Assembly: GCA_019638495.1 (NCBI GenBank)
Contig: JAHBTQ010000001.1
Span: 992,001 to 1,056,000 of the forward strand
Direction: 5' to 3'
Source: Taibaiella sp.
Lineage (GTDB): Bacteria > Bacteroidota > Bacteroidia > Chitinophagales > Chitinophagaceae
Length of the DNA: 64,000 nt
The notes under the pieces were generated by a model. The model was given only the letters and a program-made list of their open reading frames with translations, was not told the origin of the DNA and ran no database searches. This document shows, one piece after another, positions 25,129-34,691 of this stretch (positions within the stretch are counted from its first letter, which is position 1; each line of letters starts with the position of its first letter). The position numbers were made by a program, and so were the translations under genes.

Positions 25129-25839
25129 CTACCGCTTTCTGGCCGCGCGAATGATGCTTGCCCTGAAGTAGTCGTAGAATAGGACAATGAGCATGAGACC
25201 GGCAGGGAAATAAAACGCAGCATAAGATAGATGTAAAAAGGCTACACCGCCGGCTATGCCGCCGGCAAGAAACGAGGTAATGATGGCGCTGCGCAGGAGT
25301 AACCTGGCTTTAAGCGGCGGATTCATAGTTCCTGTGGCCCAGGCCGAGAGGTCTATGCCGAGGTCTGTGAACATGCCTGTGAGGTGCGTAGTGCGCACTA
25401 CCGATCCCGATATAACCGATACCAACGCATTTTGCATACCCATGGCAAACAGCAGCCCCGCAGCGAAAAAGCGGGCTTCCTGCACGCCTTGGGTATAGTG
25501 CTTGCCAAAAAGTGCAACACACAGCACTAGTGATATGATCAGAATTATGGGAACACTATAGGATGCCGGTCGGTCTCTTCCCACCAGCGTGATGATTGCC
25601 GCAGATGAAAACGCACCCAAAAGGAAAGATGCAAGCCAAAGGGCAGCGATGAATGCCACCTCGTAGTCGCTTCTGGCAATGCTCTCGGCCATCATGGCTG
25701 CATGCCCGGTAACATTTGTTGTGAGGACGCGGAATGCGAAAAAACCTGCGGCATTGATAAATCCCGCATTGATGCAAAGCAGTATCGCCAACCTTAGGTT
25801 ATGGCTGAAGCTTCGTCGCTTCCCGGTATGTCTTAGCAT
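25129..25839 (-). CDS. YoaK family (DUF1275) membrane protein
   Basis: A 236-residue protein with six hydrophobic helices. It fits DUF1275/YoaK: INAGFINAAGFFAFRVLTTN, the conserved TNVTGHAAMMAE, then MGMQNALVSVISGSVVRTTH and LTGMFTDLGIDLS. The family is widespread and of unknown function, probably a transporter. Single gene, 37 bp upstream of the TauE-like gene's stop on the same strand. Confidence 0.88.
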   Translation of the reverse strand: MLRHTGKRRSFSHNLRLAILLCINAGFINAAGFFAFRVLTTNVTGHAAMMAESIARSDYEVAFIAALWLASFLLGAFSSAAIITLVGRDRPASYSVPIILIISLVLCVALFGKHYTQGVQEARFFAAGLLFAMGMQNALVSVISGSVVRTTHLTGMFTDLGIDLSAWATGTMNPPLKARLLLRSAIITSFLAGGIAGGVAFLHLSYAAFYFPAGLMLIVLFYDYFRASIIRAARKR

Positions 25840-25876
25840 TCCGCGGCAAAGGTCGGTGAAAAATGCGACGTCTGCG

Positions 25877-26701
25877 CTATAGCATCAGCATACGGAGCCC
25901 CACCAGCGCCAGGCTCACTGCAAGTAGCTGGATGATGAGCTTTGAATGCATGCGATGCGACAGGTAAGCACCGAGCTGTGCGCCCGGTATCACACCCAGG
26001 CTCAGTCCCAGCACCATTATTTGCACAGCATGGTCGTTGTAACTGCCGCTAAATATATGGGTGATAACCGTTACTGTGGCCATAATGGCAAGGATGAAGT
26101 GAGAGGTGGCAGTGGCCACATGCATCGGAAATCGAAGCATGTTCACCATGGCGGGCACGTGAATGATGCCGCCGCCTATGCCCAGCACAGGTGATAGGAA
26201 GCCCACTATTACACTAATGATAATGCCCTTTATGCGGTCATAGCTATAGGTGTAGGAATTGCCCCTGGCATCAGTAAGCGTGTACTGCTTAGCCCGTGGT
26301 GACGGGTCGGGAGTGGTGTGCTCCACATGCTTTTTGCGGGTATTCTTTACAAAGAGGTAGATGCCAATGAGTATCAGTAGTGCACCAAAAATGCTTTGAA
26401 ACGCATCGAGTGGTAGATGACGAACGGCAAGAACGCCTAGTATGGAGCCCGGTACCGTAAACACGGCAAACGTAAATCCTGCCTTGTAATCTATGCGCCG
26501 GGCACGTGCATAGGCTACCGAGCCCGACATGGCATTGAATGCCACCACCGCCATAGAAATAGCCGTGACAGTAACCGGCGCCAGCTCCTTATGCGTAAGC
26601 AACAATAGCGGAACAATGATGAAACCACCACCTGCACCAATAAGTGTACCCAGCGTGCCTATTGTAAATCCTGCAAGTGCGAATAAAAGTACTTCTATCA
26701 T
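25877..26701 (-). CDS. TauE/SafE family sulfite/organosulfur exporter-like permease
   Basis: A 274-residue membrane protein with about eight helices in two repeated halves: LFALAGFTIGTLGTLIGAGG near the start and VGFLSPVLGIGGGIIHVPAM in the middle are the twin motifs of the TauE/SafE family (PF01925). Members export sulfite, sulfoacetate or related anions. I chose the ATG at 26701 because the frame further upstream runs into the comA terminator. It sits directly downstream of comA, whose substrate is sulfite, which strengthens a sulfur role (inference). Confidence 0.88.
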   Translation of the reverse strand: MIEVLLFALAGFTIGTLGTLIGAGGGFIIVPLLLLTHKELAPVTVTAISMAVVAFNAMSGSVAYARARRIDYKAGFTFAVFTVPGSILGVLAVRHLPLDAFQSIFGALLILIGIYLFVKNTRKKHVEHTTPDPSPRAKQYTLTDARGNSYTYSYDRIKGIIISVIVGFLSPVLGIGGGIIHVPAMVNMLRFPMHVATATSHFILAIMATVTVITHIFSGSYNDHAVQIMVLGLSLGVIPGAQLGAYLSHRMHSKLIIQLLAVSLALVGLRMLML

Positions 26702-26741
26702 GTTGTTAAAGGTATTGTAAACGATGCCGATTGCGATTAAC

Positions 26742-26770
26742 AAAAAAGGCACACCGTTTCCGATGTGCCT
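26742..26770 (-). terminator. Rho-independent terminator of comA
   Basis: On the minus strand AGGCACA (26770-26764) pairs with TGTGCCT (26753-26747), followed by a run of T at 26747-26742. Confidence 0.8.
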
Positions 26771-26792
26771 TCCATAAAAGTTAATTCAAGCA

Positions 26793-27578
26793 TTATTCTG
26801 TTGGCGTTGCCTTGCCATCTTTGGATAGATACAGGTGGAAAGTGTCTCCACGCAAGCCTATGCGCATAGACTCCAGCGGAATCATTTCTGCCGGTGCCAG
26901 GTTGCCCAGGTTCACATTCGCACCCAGCAACTCCAGGAAGTAAACCTGCTGTGCTTTTTGTGGTGCTTCCCAGATAATGCGTTCATACGGGATCTGTGTG
27001 AGTATTTCCTGCACCAGGCCCTCGCGCACCTCTCCACTACCGCGGTATATACCCACATTGCCTGCCTCGCGCGCCTCAGCTATTACATAAGTTGAGCCCG
27101 CTTCCAGTTCTGCCCTCATCAGTTCTATCCATTTGTAAGGAGGCATGATGTGTGTAGCATCTTTAGATCCCACTTCAGACAGTACCGTGAAGTGCTTTGC
27201 CAGCTTCTCTATGTAGCCACACTTTTCAATGTGCGGAATAGTGATAGATCCGTCAGAGACCTCCACATGCTGAATGCCATAGTCCTTCAGCACCGCTATG
27301 TAGTCGTCTATCTGGTTGCGCACCAGGAAGGCTTCAAACAGCGTGCCACCGAAGTATACTGGAATACCCAGTTCCTGGTATATCCTTATCTTTTCTCTCA
27401 GGTTAGCGGTTACCACACTGGTGCCAAAGCCCAGCTTCACTATATCCACGTAGGGTGCTGCCACAGAGAGGAAGTCGCGCACACCATCCAGTCCCATTCC
27501 CTTATCCATCACCATCGTCAGTCCGTAGGTGCGTGGTTTCGTCGTTCGCTCAGGGATATTCTTAAGTTTAAAGTTCAT
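26793..27578 (-). CDS. comA: Phosphosulfolactate synthase
   Basis: A 261-residue enzyme of the ComA family (EC 4.4.1.19), which joins sulfite to phosphoenolpyruvate to give (R)-2-phospho-3-sulfolactate, the first step to coenzyme M in methanogens. Conserved blocks: YGLTMVMDKGMGL, YVDIVKLGFGTSVV, GIPVYFGGTLFEAFLV, EVSDGSITI, VLSEVGSKD and the phosphate-binding-like YVIAEAREAGNVGIYRGSGE. The ATG at 27578 starts the conserved part; upstream frame is spurious. In Bacteroidota the product cannot be coenzyme M; feeding sulfonolipid or sulfolactate pathways is a plausible role, not shown here. Confidence 0.9.
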   Translation of the reverse strand: MNFKLKNIPERTTKPRTYGLTMVMDKGMGLDGVRDFLSVAAPYVDIVKLGFGTSVVTANLREKIRIYQELGIPVYFGGTLFEAFLVRNQIDDYIAVLKDYGIQHVEVSDGSITIPHIEKCGYIEKLAKHFTVLSEVGSKDATHIMPPYKWIELMRAELEAGSTYVIAEAREAGNVGIYRGSGEVREGLVQEILTQIPYERIIWEAPQKAQQVYFLELLGANVNLGNLAPAEMIPLESMRIGLRGDTFHLYLSKDGKATPTE

Positions 27579-27602
27579 GCAATATGTGTTGAAAGACTGG
27601 CG

Positions 27603-27610
27603 CAAAGATA
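27603..27610 (-). promoter_or_regulatory. Bacteroidota -7 element for comA
   Basis: TATCTTTG on the minus strand, 24 nt before the ATG at 27578. Confidence 0.55.
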
Positions 27611-27675
27611 ACTCATTCAGCCTTTTAACACTAACATGCCCCCATGGGTCGTATATTGCAGCATAATTTCCGGAT

Positions 27676-27966
27676 ATGCGTCTTAACGTACCAATAGTAG
27701 GCTTTCTCATAGGCATCTTGTTGCCACTGCTGGGGTTTGCCGTGGTATATGCACTGTGGTTCAACGGCCGCGACTTCAATTCTGTAATGAGCATGTTGCT
27801 GCACGACAAGCGAATTTCGCCCAAAGTGCTTACCCTGAGCCTCCTTGCCAACCTGATTCCATTTGTCATTTTCAACACAAAACGGCTCGACTATGCCATG
27901 AAGGGCGTAGTCATAGCTACAATGCTTTATGCCCTGCTGATCGTTCTGATCATGTTTGTCTGGTAG
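27676..27966 (+). CDS. Small membrane protein upstream of lpxB
   Basis: A 96-residue protein with three clear hydrophobic helices (about 6-28, 50-66, 74-95). It begins MRLNVPIVGFLIGILLPLLG and ends LLIVLIMFVW. I recognise no family. Its stop is one base before the lpxB start, so the two are translated from one message, which suggests an envelope or lipid role (inference from position). A TATATTGC box at 27652-27659 is a near-consensus -7 element. Confidence 0.75.
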   Translation: MRLNVPIVGFLIGILLPLLGFAVVYALWFNGRDFNSVMSMLLHDKRISPKVLTLSLLANLIPFVIFNTKRLDYAMKGVVIATMLYALLIVLIMFVW

Positions 27967-27967
27967 T

Positions 27968-29071
27968 ATGCGTTATTACATCATAGCCGGTGAGGCAAGC
28001 GGAGACCTGCATGGAAGCAACCTGGTAAAGGCAATACATGCCCGGGATGCAAATGCTGATATTCGCTGCTGGGGTGGCGACAAGATGGAGGCTGCCGGCG
28101 CCACGCTGGTAAAGCACTATCGCGAACTGGCCTTTATGGGCTTTGTGGAGGTGATCATGCACCTGCGTACCATTATGCGCAATATGAACTTCTGTAAGCA
28201 GGATATACTTGCTTATAAGCCTGATGTGCTGGTGCTGATAGACTATCCCGGCTTCAATCTACGCATAGCTGCGTGGGCTAAACAGCAAGGGATAAAGATA
28301 GTCTACTACATATCTCCGCAAGTATGGGCCTGGAAGGAAAAAAGAGTAGAGCAGATAAAGCGGGATGTAGACAAGATGTTGGTCATTCTCCCGTTTGAGG
28401 TAGATTTTTACAAGAAGTGGCAATATCCTGTTACTTACGTAGGCCATCCGCTCATAGAGGTTGTTCGCCATGAGAAGAATGATGTACCCGCAAAGCCCAT
28501 AAGTGACAAGCCTATGATTGCCTTGCTACCCGGTAGCCGGGCACAAGAGATAAAGGTAAAACTGCCTGTAATGCTGGAAATGGTAGATCGTTTCCCTTCT
28601 TACCGTTTTGTCATAGCGCAGGCGCCTTCGCAGCCCGACGAGCTGTATAAAGACCTGATCGGTAGCCGCGATGTGCTACTGGTAAAGGGCAACACTTACA
28701 ACTTGCTGAAGCAAGCGCAGGCCGCGCTGGTTACAAGCGGCACTGCCACGCTGGAAACTGCACTGTTCGGCGTGCCCCAGGTTGTCTGTTACAAGGGTAA
28801 CCCGATATCCTTTTGGCTTGCCACAAAGCTGGTGAACGTAAAGTACATCTCCCTCGTGAACCTGATAATGGACAAGCCCGTGGTCACAGAGCTTATTCAG
28901 CATGATTTTACACCTGCTAAATTGGAGGCAGAACTAAAGGCACTGCTGGAGAAAACAGACCGCCGTGAAAGCCTCCTGCAAGACTACGGCCAGCTTTGGG
29001 ACAAGCTGGGCGCAAGCAATGCCTCGGCGAATGCAGCAGAGCAGATCGTTGCGGTGGCTAAAGGTAATTAG
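27968..29071 (+). CDS. lpxB: Lipid-A-disaccharide synthase
   Basis: A 367-residue peripheral inner-membrane glycosyltransferase (GT19). It condenses UDP-diacylglucosamine with lipid X to form the lipid A disaccharide. Family marks: MRYYIIAGEASGDLHG at the N terminus, LIDYPGFNLRIA, YYISPQVWAWKEKRV, LLPGSRAQEI, and VTSGTATLETALFGVPQVVC. Length is usual. The ATG at 27968 follows the upstream stop by one base. It ends flush against the stop of a convergent gene at 29072. Other lpx genes are not in the window. Confidence 0.97.
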   Translation: MRYYIIAGEASGDLHGSNLVKAIHARDANADIRCWGGDKMEAAGATLVKHYRELAFMGFVEVIMHLRTIMRNMNFCKQDILAYKPDVLVLIDYPGFNLRIAAWAKQQGIKIVYYISPQVWAWKEKRVEQIKRDVDKMLVILPFEVDFYKKWQYPVTYVGHPLIEVVRHEKNDVPAKPISDKPMIALLPGSRAQEIKVKLPVMLEMVDRFPSYRFVIAQAPSQPDELYKDLIGSRDVLLVKGNTYNLLKQAQAALVTSGTATLETALFGVPQVVCYKGNPISFWLATKLVNVKYISLVNLIMDKPVVTELIQHDFTPAKLEAELKALLEKTDRRESLLQDYGQLWDKLGASNASANAAEQIVAVAKGN

Positions 29072-30886
29072 CTATTCCACCGCAAGTTTCGAAGTTTTCC
29101 TGGTTCCATCTTTACCGGATAGTGTCAGCATATATATCCCCGGAACTGAAATTGCCGGCTGCAAGTTTCCATGGTGCACACCTCCCTCGTCTACTTTCCG
29201 GCCCGTTATGTCGCAGACTGTAAATGACGTATAGTCGGCAGCGGCAGCGATGCGCAGTTGCTGGCCAGGGTGCAGCGGCTGGGGATAGATGTTAAGGTCA
29301 GTAGCTTTACTGTTTATGTCCGCTACACCTACTCCTGCCGGTATGCGGAAGGTTATCCCGTTCACTGCACTCCCCCCGCCGGCTGTGTTCCCGTTTTTGA
29401 ATTTACCGCCGAGTATTAGTTTGCCGTTAAACATCGCTAGCGCATTCACTGCGCTGTCTACCACTACCCAGTCGCCGCTTTCGTCCGTATTCATGCAGTT
29501 ATTGCCGGAGGTGCCTATCCATGGAGCGTAGTAGAATTGGCCGGCGATATTAATTGATGCAGACTCCGCGAGAAGCGCATTGAGTGAAAGTCCTCCGTTC
29601 GAAGGAGAGAAATAGTTCTCCTGTCCGGGATATTTGTAGCCCGGCACCCAGATGCCGGTACGGAGTTTCAGGAGAAGGTTTGTAGTGTCGGTGGCATCTG
29701 TGCGCCTGCATCCTGCGTAGAGTGTGTCGTCAAGTATTTCAAGAGACTTAATCTCGTTCGCAGGGCTATTTACCGTCACTCCGAATGAAGATGCTTCATT
29801 CCACCAGATAAAATTTAATCCTGTTGAGGCACCATAATCAAATGCGCCACCCAACGCTATCGAAGTGCCCTTTACTTTCATAGCATTTATCCGCCCGGTA
29901 ATACCGGGAATAAAATCCCACGTCGCGCCGTTCCATTTCGCGAAGTTCTTTCCCAGAAATGAGCAGTCGTCAAACTCGCCTGCGGCATAAAGGTTACCAT
30001 TGAATACAGCAAGGTCATACACGGTGCCATTCACGCATCCCGCAGTATGCCAGCCGGTGCCGTCCCAATATGCAATGTTGTATACCGTCGTTCCGCCTGC
30101 CATTGAGAAGGCGCCGCCGGCAAATATCTTTCCGTCAAATGCCGCAATTGCATTTACAGGTCCGTTCACTCCGGCACCCATAGCATGCCACGTGTAGGTA
30201 CCCGATGATTCGGTGACCCATGCGATGTTGTTTGCAGCGATACTGCCATCTACCTGTGCGAAGCTTCCCCCTACGTAGAGTTTGTCACCGTCAGTGGTTA
30301 GCTCCCGCACCTCTCCATCTACTCCGTTTCCTATCTTCCCGGCATTTGCTGTCGGCGGGTATCCGGGCTGTATCCAGGCTAGTTCATCTTTTGTAAAGCC
30401 ATTCTCATGAGCCCAGTTGTCCAGTTCAGTGTAGTGCATCTGCTTCACATAGGCCAGGTTTGTCTTTGATGCTATCATGCGCGATACATCTTCGTGCCCC
30501 GTTTCTTTTACCAGGTAACCCACAGCGCAAAAGTTGTTGTGCTCGTCTATGAAGATGGGTGTGCGATAAGCATAGTGTTCGTTAACAGGAAATGCTCCGC
30601 GTTCCATATAGCCATGCAGAAGTTCCAGGCAGTGCAAGCGATTGGCGCGTTGAGTCGAAGTAAGATGTTCTGTAGTGCGATTTCGCAAAGTAGTCTCTAC
30701 CAGTGCCAGGTGTGTCCTTATCCAGTCGTGTTCTGTCCGTGGCCCGAATTGCGGTAAGGTTTCGGGGTTCACGTCCTTTTGCTCTCGCCAGCATGTGTTT
30801 ACTTTGGCCAGCTTTTCGAATGTGGTTTCTCCTGCGAATGCGCTAACGCTTGCCAGGAATGTGATGATGAATAGAAAGCGGTTCAT
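29072..30886 (-). CDS. Secreted propeller-like protein with T9SS sorting domain
   Basis: A 604-residue exported protein (signal MNRFLFIITFLASVSAFAGE; ATG at 30886). The first 170 residues carry the segment FIDEHNNFCAVGYLVKETGH, a block I have seen at the front of other Bacteroidota secreted proteins. Residues about 180-520 hold repeats of the form VNAIAAFDGKIFAGGAFSMA followed by NIAYWDGTGWH, likely beta-propeller blades. The end is a T9SS type A sorting domain (YPQPLHPGQQLRI, TSFTVCDITGRK, VPGIYMLTL). Surface display or release is expected; binding partner unknown. Confidence 0.85.
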   Translation of the reverse strand: MNRFLFIITFLASVSAFAGETTFEKLAKVNTCWREQKDVNPETLPQFGPRTEHDWIRTHLALVETTLRNRTTEHLTSTQRANRLHCLELLHGYMERGAFPVNEHYAYRTPIFIDEHNNFCAVGYLVKETGHEDVSRMIASKTNLAYVKQMHYTELDNWAHENGFTKDELAWIQPGYPPTANAGKIGNGVDGEVRELTTDGDKLYVGGSFAQVDGSIAANNIAWVTESSGTYTWHAMGAGVNGPVNAIAAFDGKIFAGGAFSMAGGTTVYNIAYWDGTGWHTAGCVNGTVYDLAVFNGNLYAAGEFDDCSFLGKNFAKWNGATWDFIPGITGRINAMKVKGTSIALGGAFDYGASTGLNFIWWNEASSFGVTVNSPANEIKSLEILDDTLYAGCRRTDATDTTNLLLKLRTGIWVPGYKYPGQENYFSPSNGGLSLNALLAESASINIAGQFYYAPWIGTSGNNCMNTDESGDWVVVDSAVNALAMFNGKLILGGKFKNGNTAGGGSAVNGITFRIPAGVGVADINSKATDLNIYPQPLHPGQQLRIAAAADYTSFTVCDITGRKVDEGGVHHGNLQPAISVPGIYMLTLSGKDGTRKTSKLAVE

Positions 30887-30988
30887 GAGCGGTGATTTAA
30901 ACGGTTTGCAATGAAAGAACTTAGCACAAAGTTCGTGCCGTGTGCGTTGCAAAACTGTTAACACCGGGGTGTACGTGGGGGTGATTTT

Positions 30989-31714
30989 TTATGCGCCAAT
31001 ATCTGCTACGCGTATCCGATACCCTGTGCCATAGAGGTTTTCTATTTCCAGTGTAGGTTCTTCTTTCAGCAATTTCCGGAGCCGCGTCATATACACATCC
31101 ATGCTCTTGGCCGTGAAGTAGTCATCGTTGCCCCATACCTGCTTCAATATTTCACTGCGGCTCACGTAGTTACCGGTCTTTTGCATCAGGCGGGACAGCA
31201 CATCTGCTTCGCGCCTGCTTAGTTTTTTTTCACTGCCATTTACCAGCAGCGTGCGCTCTTGAGTGTGCAGTACCACGTTGCCTACAGTAAGCTTATTGGG
31301 TGCTGCCGGTAATACCTGCAGGTTCAGCCGCTTCAGTATCACCATTATTCGGTAATACAACTCTTTGAAGCTGAATGGCTTGGTGATGTAGTCATCGGCT
31401 CCGGTCTCAAACCCGGTAAGCTTGTCGGCTTCTTGCATGCGCGCGGTTACGAAAATGAATGGTGTTGACGGTTGCAGAGACCTGATCCTTCCCGCCAGCT
31501 TAAAGCCATCTGTTTCAGGCAGCATCACATCTAGTATGCACAGGTCAAAACGGGTTCTGTTTATCGCATCCATCCCTTCTCTACCTGTTGTGGCTATCGT
31601 CACGTCTATGCCTTTCGCTTCCAGGTTCTCTACCATCAGGTAGCCAAGGTTCACATCGTCCTCCACAAGGAGGATTTTTATTTTACGTTGTTCCGTGTTT
31701 TCCATCTTTTCCAT
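30989..31714 (-). CDS. OmpR-family response regulator
   Basis: A 241-residue regulator. The receiver domain has E18-D19-D20 and the phosphorylated D62 (CILDVMLPETDGF), then FVTAR and the lysine in ITKPFSF. The C-terminal winged helix covers about 145-235 (LSRREADVLSRLMQKTGNYV, VYMTRLRKLLK, IENLYGTGYRI). Its start overlaps the end of the sensor kinase gene by 32 bp, so kinase and regulator are translated together. The pair resembles RprX/RprY of Bacteroidota. Confidence 0.93.
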   Translation of the reverse strand: MEKMENTEQRKIKILLVEDDVNLGYLMVENLEAKGIDVTIATTGREGMDAINRTRFDLCILDVMLPETDGFKLAGRIRSLQPSTPFIFVTARMQEADKLTGFETGADDYITKPFSFKELYYRIMVILKRLNLQVLPAAPNKLTVGNVVLHTQERTLLVNGSEKKLSRREADVLSRLMQKTGNYVSRSEILKQVWGNDDYFTAKSMDVYMTRLRKLLKEEPTLEIENLYGTGYRIRVADIGA

Positions 31715-33209
31715 GTTTAGGTAGTGTAATGGAGAATTTTGATCCGTGTCCTTTCCTGCTAGTTACATCTATTGTTCCTCCGTGCGCGTCTACTATACCT
31801 TTTACATAGCACAAACCCAGCCCAAACCCTTTGGTGTTGTGGGTATCGCCCTCATGCGCACGGTAGAATTTTTCAAACACATGCTTCTGCGTTTCACCCG
31901 TCATGCCTATGCCATTGTCTGCCACAGAGAGTATTACATCTTTTTTACGGTCCTCAAGTGTTATCGTTATCTCCGGCGGCCCGTTACGGTATTTTATTGC
32001 GTTGTCAAGCAGGTTTACGATACAGTTCAGCAGGTGTGTTTCGTCAGCATATACAGTAGGGGAGCCCAGGTGGTGGAAATCGATACGGCCGCCCAGGCCC
32101 TCGCATTGTAGTGAATAGGAGGCAATAACGGTAGTGAGCAGCGATACCAGGTCCACTTCTTCCATATGCAGCACCAGCGCTCCGTCCTCAGCGGCAGCTA
32201 CCTGCAGTGCACATTCAATATTTTCGCGCAGCCGTGTAGACTCTGCTGCGATAATGCCTATTACCCTGCGTGTGCCGTTGTCTATTTCTCTTCCGTTACC
32301 GTCCAGCGTTTCCAGCGCCAGCGATATGTTGGCCATTGGCGTGTTAAACTCATGCGTAAGGTTATTGATAAAGTCAGATTTCATTTTGGATAACTGCGAT
32401 TGCTGCAGGTACATACGAACAAAGGCCACGAAAGCAAATGTGAGCAGCACAATCACAGCAACGGATAGCAGCAGAAGATAGTTGACGCTGTAGGTAGGAG
32501 TATGCGGGAAGACGAGCACCAGTTCATATGGGTTGATGAAGCGATTGCCGGTAAATAGTGATATCCTGAAGGGCGATGTTGCGAGCTGCTCCTCATCTGC
32601 TATCCTACTTTTATACGCTACTTTGTTGTCATCCGCGTTTATGATACCAAAGCCGAAAGTGGTATCTGTGTTCTGCGCTGCCAGGCTGGCTTTTATGGCA
32701 GAGTCTATGTCTTTCATTCTATACATAGAATCTATAGGGCGGCGGGTACGAATTATGTCGGCGAGATTTTCGGCTGATGAGGACTCAAAGAATGCTTTCT
32801 TTTCAGCCAGGAAGCCAGCGGCACCATCCATCATCACCGTGGCACGCAGCTGAATATCCAGCATAAATGGCAAACTCAGATCCATTCTGCTCATCTTACC
32901 CACCTTGTGCGTACGCGAGTAGTCTTCACTATAGAAGATGTCCATGGTATCTGCCTTGCCATTTCTTCCCAGGTGCATCATAAAGAAGGCCTCACCTGTA
33001 TCTATCATAGCCTTTCCAAACGACTCAAAGCAAAAGCTCTCCTGTTTCATTTGCTCACTCACGCGGGCCAGCGCCTTATCGATTTTCATCTGGCGCTCTC
33101 TTTTCTCAGCCAGGCCGGCACTGCGCAGCCATAGTACCTGTATCACAATGAGTGACACTAGCATAGCGCTTATGGCGCTCATTAGCAGGTATATGCGGCG
33201 TTTACGCAT
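31683..33209 (-). CDS. Membrane sensor histidine kinase
   Basis: A 508-residue kinase with a first helix at about 7-29 (LLMSAISAMLVSLIVIQVLW) and a second near 240-262 (LLLLSVAVIVLLTFAFVAFV), which enclose a periplasmic sensor of about 210 residues without a domain I can name. His286 is the phosphorylated residue (NNLTHEFNTPMANISLAL). The ATPase domain has NLLDNAIKYR, VADNGIGM and GFGLGLCYVKGIVDAHGG. It pairs with the overlapping OmpR-type regulator. Signal unknown; an envelope cue is likely from the topology. Confidence 0.92.
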   Translation of the reverse strand: MRKRRIYLLMSAISAMLVSLIVIQVLWLRSAGLAEKRERQMKIDKALARVSEQMKQESFCFESFGKAMIDTGEAFFMMHLGRNGKADTMDIFYSEDYSRTHKVGKMSRMDLSLPFMLDIQLRATVMMDGAAGFLAEKKAFFESSSAENLADIIRTRRPIDSMYRMKDIDSAIKASLAAQNTDTTFGFGIINADDNKVAYKSRIADEEQLATSPFRISLFTGNRFINPYELVLVFPHTPTYSVNYLLLLSVAVIVLLTFAFVAFVRMYLQQSQLSKMKSDFINNLTHEFNTPMANISLALETLDGNGREIDNGTRRVIGIIAAESTRLRENIECALQVAAAEDGALVLHMEEVDLVSLLTTVIASYSLQCEGLGGRIDFHHLGSPTVYADETHLLNCIVNLLDNAIKYRNGPPEITITLEDRKKDVILSVADNGIGMTGETQKHVFEKFYRAHEGDTHNTKGFGLGLCYVKGIVDAHGGTIDVTSRKGHGSKFSITLPKHGKDGKHGTT

Positions 33210-33310
33210 AGGTCAAATGTCGTCTAAATAGACTGTCTGATACGCAAAAAAGGCGGGCTATTAAGTATGTTTTAAGTTTTAGCCCAGTTCTTAATACTCT
33301 TTTAGATTGG

Positions 33311-33328
33311 GGTTAGCTATTGTTAACT
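33311..33328 (+). promoter_or_regulatory. Repeated 18-bp motif upstream of the kelch gene
   Basis: GGTTAGCTATTGTTAACT, 57 nt before the ATG at 33386. A second copy differing at one base lies just after the gene at 34692-34709. The core is a near-palindrome around the A/T centre, as for a regulator site. It also lies between the divergent kinase operon and the kelch gene. Confidence 0.4.
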
Positions 33329-33385
33329 GTAATTCACAAACGATTGATTCCTGCTGCGTGTCTAACTAGCCTCAAACTAAATTTT

Positions 33386-34669
33386 ATGAGGAGAACAAAT
33401 GTACTAAGCACAATTGTAGCAGTGATTGCAATAGCCTTGTCAGATGCCGGTACGGTGTCTGGCCAGCCTATCAAGTGGACAACCAAAGCCGTAACGCCTA
33501 TCACGGGTGCTACAGGTCGCAGGTCCGCAATGAGTTTTATTATTGGCAGTAAAGTGTATGTTGGCGGCGGCTACATTGCCTCGTTCACCAACACAAACGA
33601 GTTCTACGCTTATGACACACTCACCAATACCTGGACAAAAAAGAAGGATTTGCCCGCCGTGGCCAATCGTACTGCCGGTATTGCCTTTTCTGCAAACGGT
33701 AAAGGATATGTGGGTCTCGGCTCTGAGAATTATCTCGATATAAGCGGTGGTGCCGTCCCGTTGGCAGACCTGTGGGAATATGACCCCGCATTGGACACCT
33801 GGATGGCGCGCGCACCCTTACCCGATACGGGTCGCGCAAGCGCGGCCTGCTTTGTAGTTAATAACAAAGCCTATGTTGTAGGCGGAGAGGTCACAAATAC
33901 AGGGTTCAAAACCACGGATGTTTGGGAGTATGATCCTGTTGCAAACGCCTGGACCTCAAAGGCATCATTCCCACTTGGTCCTGTTGGCGATGCTTTTGCG
34001 TTTTCATTGGGTTCTGGTGCGTCTGCACGCGGCTATATTTCGTGTGGTGCGGTTACGGGCACTACGGGCAACAAAAAGACGTATGCTTATGACCCGGTAG
34101 CAAATAGCTGGACACCAAAGGCCGACTATCCGGGTTCAGCGATCAAGGGCGGGTTTGCAGTGCCGCTCAATGGCAAAGCCTATTGTGGCGCTGGCGGTCT
34201 TACCTACAACGTCTACTCCGATACGTTCTATGCCTATGATCCCGTCGCCGGAACGTGGAGTTCGCCCATTACATCCTTCCCCGGCTCGCCACGCGGTTAC
34301 GGTGTTGCAGTGTCATTCGGCAAAACCGCTTTCCTCGGTGGTGGCTGGACCTACGGCGGAGGAGAGACGTTCTACCAGGACTGGTACAAGCTTTCTGACA
34401 CATCCGTTACAGTTGGTGTTACAAATGCACCTGCTTCACAGCCACTAAGTCTTTATCCCAATCCCGTTGAAAGGGAACTTTACATAGCTGTCCCGCCGTC
34501 AGCAGTGCGTGGTACGTTATCTATACACGACATAACGGGCAAGCTATGTTTAGTCAGCGACTGGAATGCGGGAGAATCTATAAACGTATCGGAGCTTGCG
34601 AGTGGCGTCTTTCTTGTAAAGCTCACTACGCCTGCAATGGTCTACATGGGAAGACTCATAAAGGAGTGA
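33386..34669 (+). CDS. Kelch-repeat protein with T9SS sorting domain
   Basis: A 427-residue exported protein (ATG at 33386; signal MRRTNVLSTIVAVIAIALSD). Five or six kelch blades are visible, each with a pattern such as GKGYVGLG, then ADLWEYDPALDTWMARAPLP; together they should form a beta-propeller. The last 75 residues are a T9SS type A sorting domain (LYPNPVERELYIAV, LSIHDITGKL, ASGVFLVKL). Divergent from the sensor kinase operon. Kelch propellers bind proteins or sugars; the ligand is unknown. Confidence 0.87.
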   Translation: MRRTNVLSTIVAVIAIALSDAGTVSGQPIKWTTKAVTPITGATGRRSAMSFIIGSKVYVGGGYIASFTNTNEFYAYDTLTNTWTKKKDLPAVANRTAGIAFSANGKGYVGLGSENYLDISGGAVPLADLWEYDPALDTWMARAPLPDTGRASAACFVVNNKAYVVGGEVTNTGFKTTDVWEYDPVANAWTSKASFPLGPVGDAFAFSLGSGASARGYISCGAVTGTTGNKKTYAYDPVANSWTPKADYPGSAIKGGFAVPLNGKAYCGAGGLTYNVYSDTFYAYDPVAGTWSSPITSFPGSPRGYGVAVSFGKTAFLGGGWTYGGGETFYQDWYKLSDTSVTVGVTNAPASQPLSLYPNPVERELYIAVPPSAVRGTLSIHDITGKLCLVSDWNAGESINVSELASGVFLVKLTTPAMVYMGRLIKE

Positions 34670-34691
34670 GCTTAAAGCTGTTTTAAGCATT

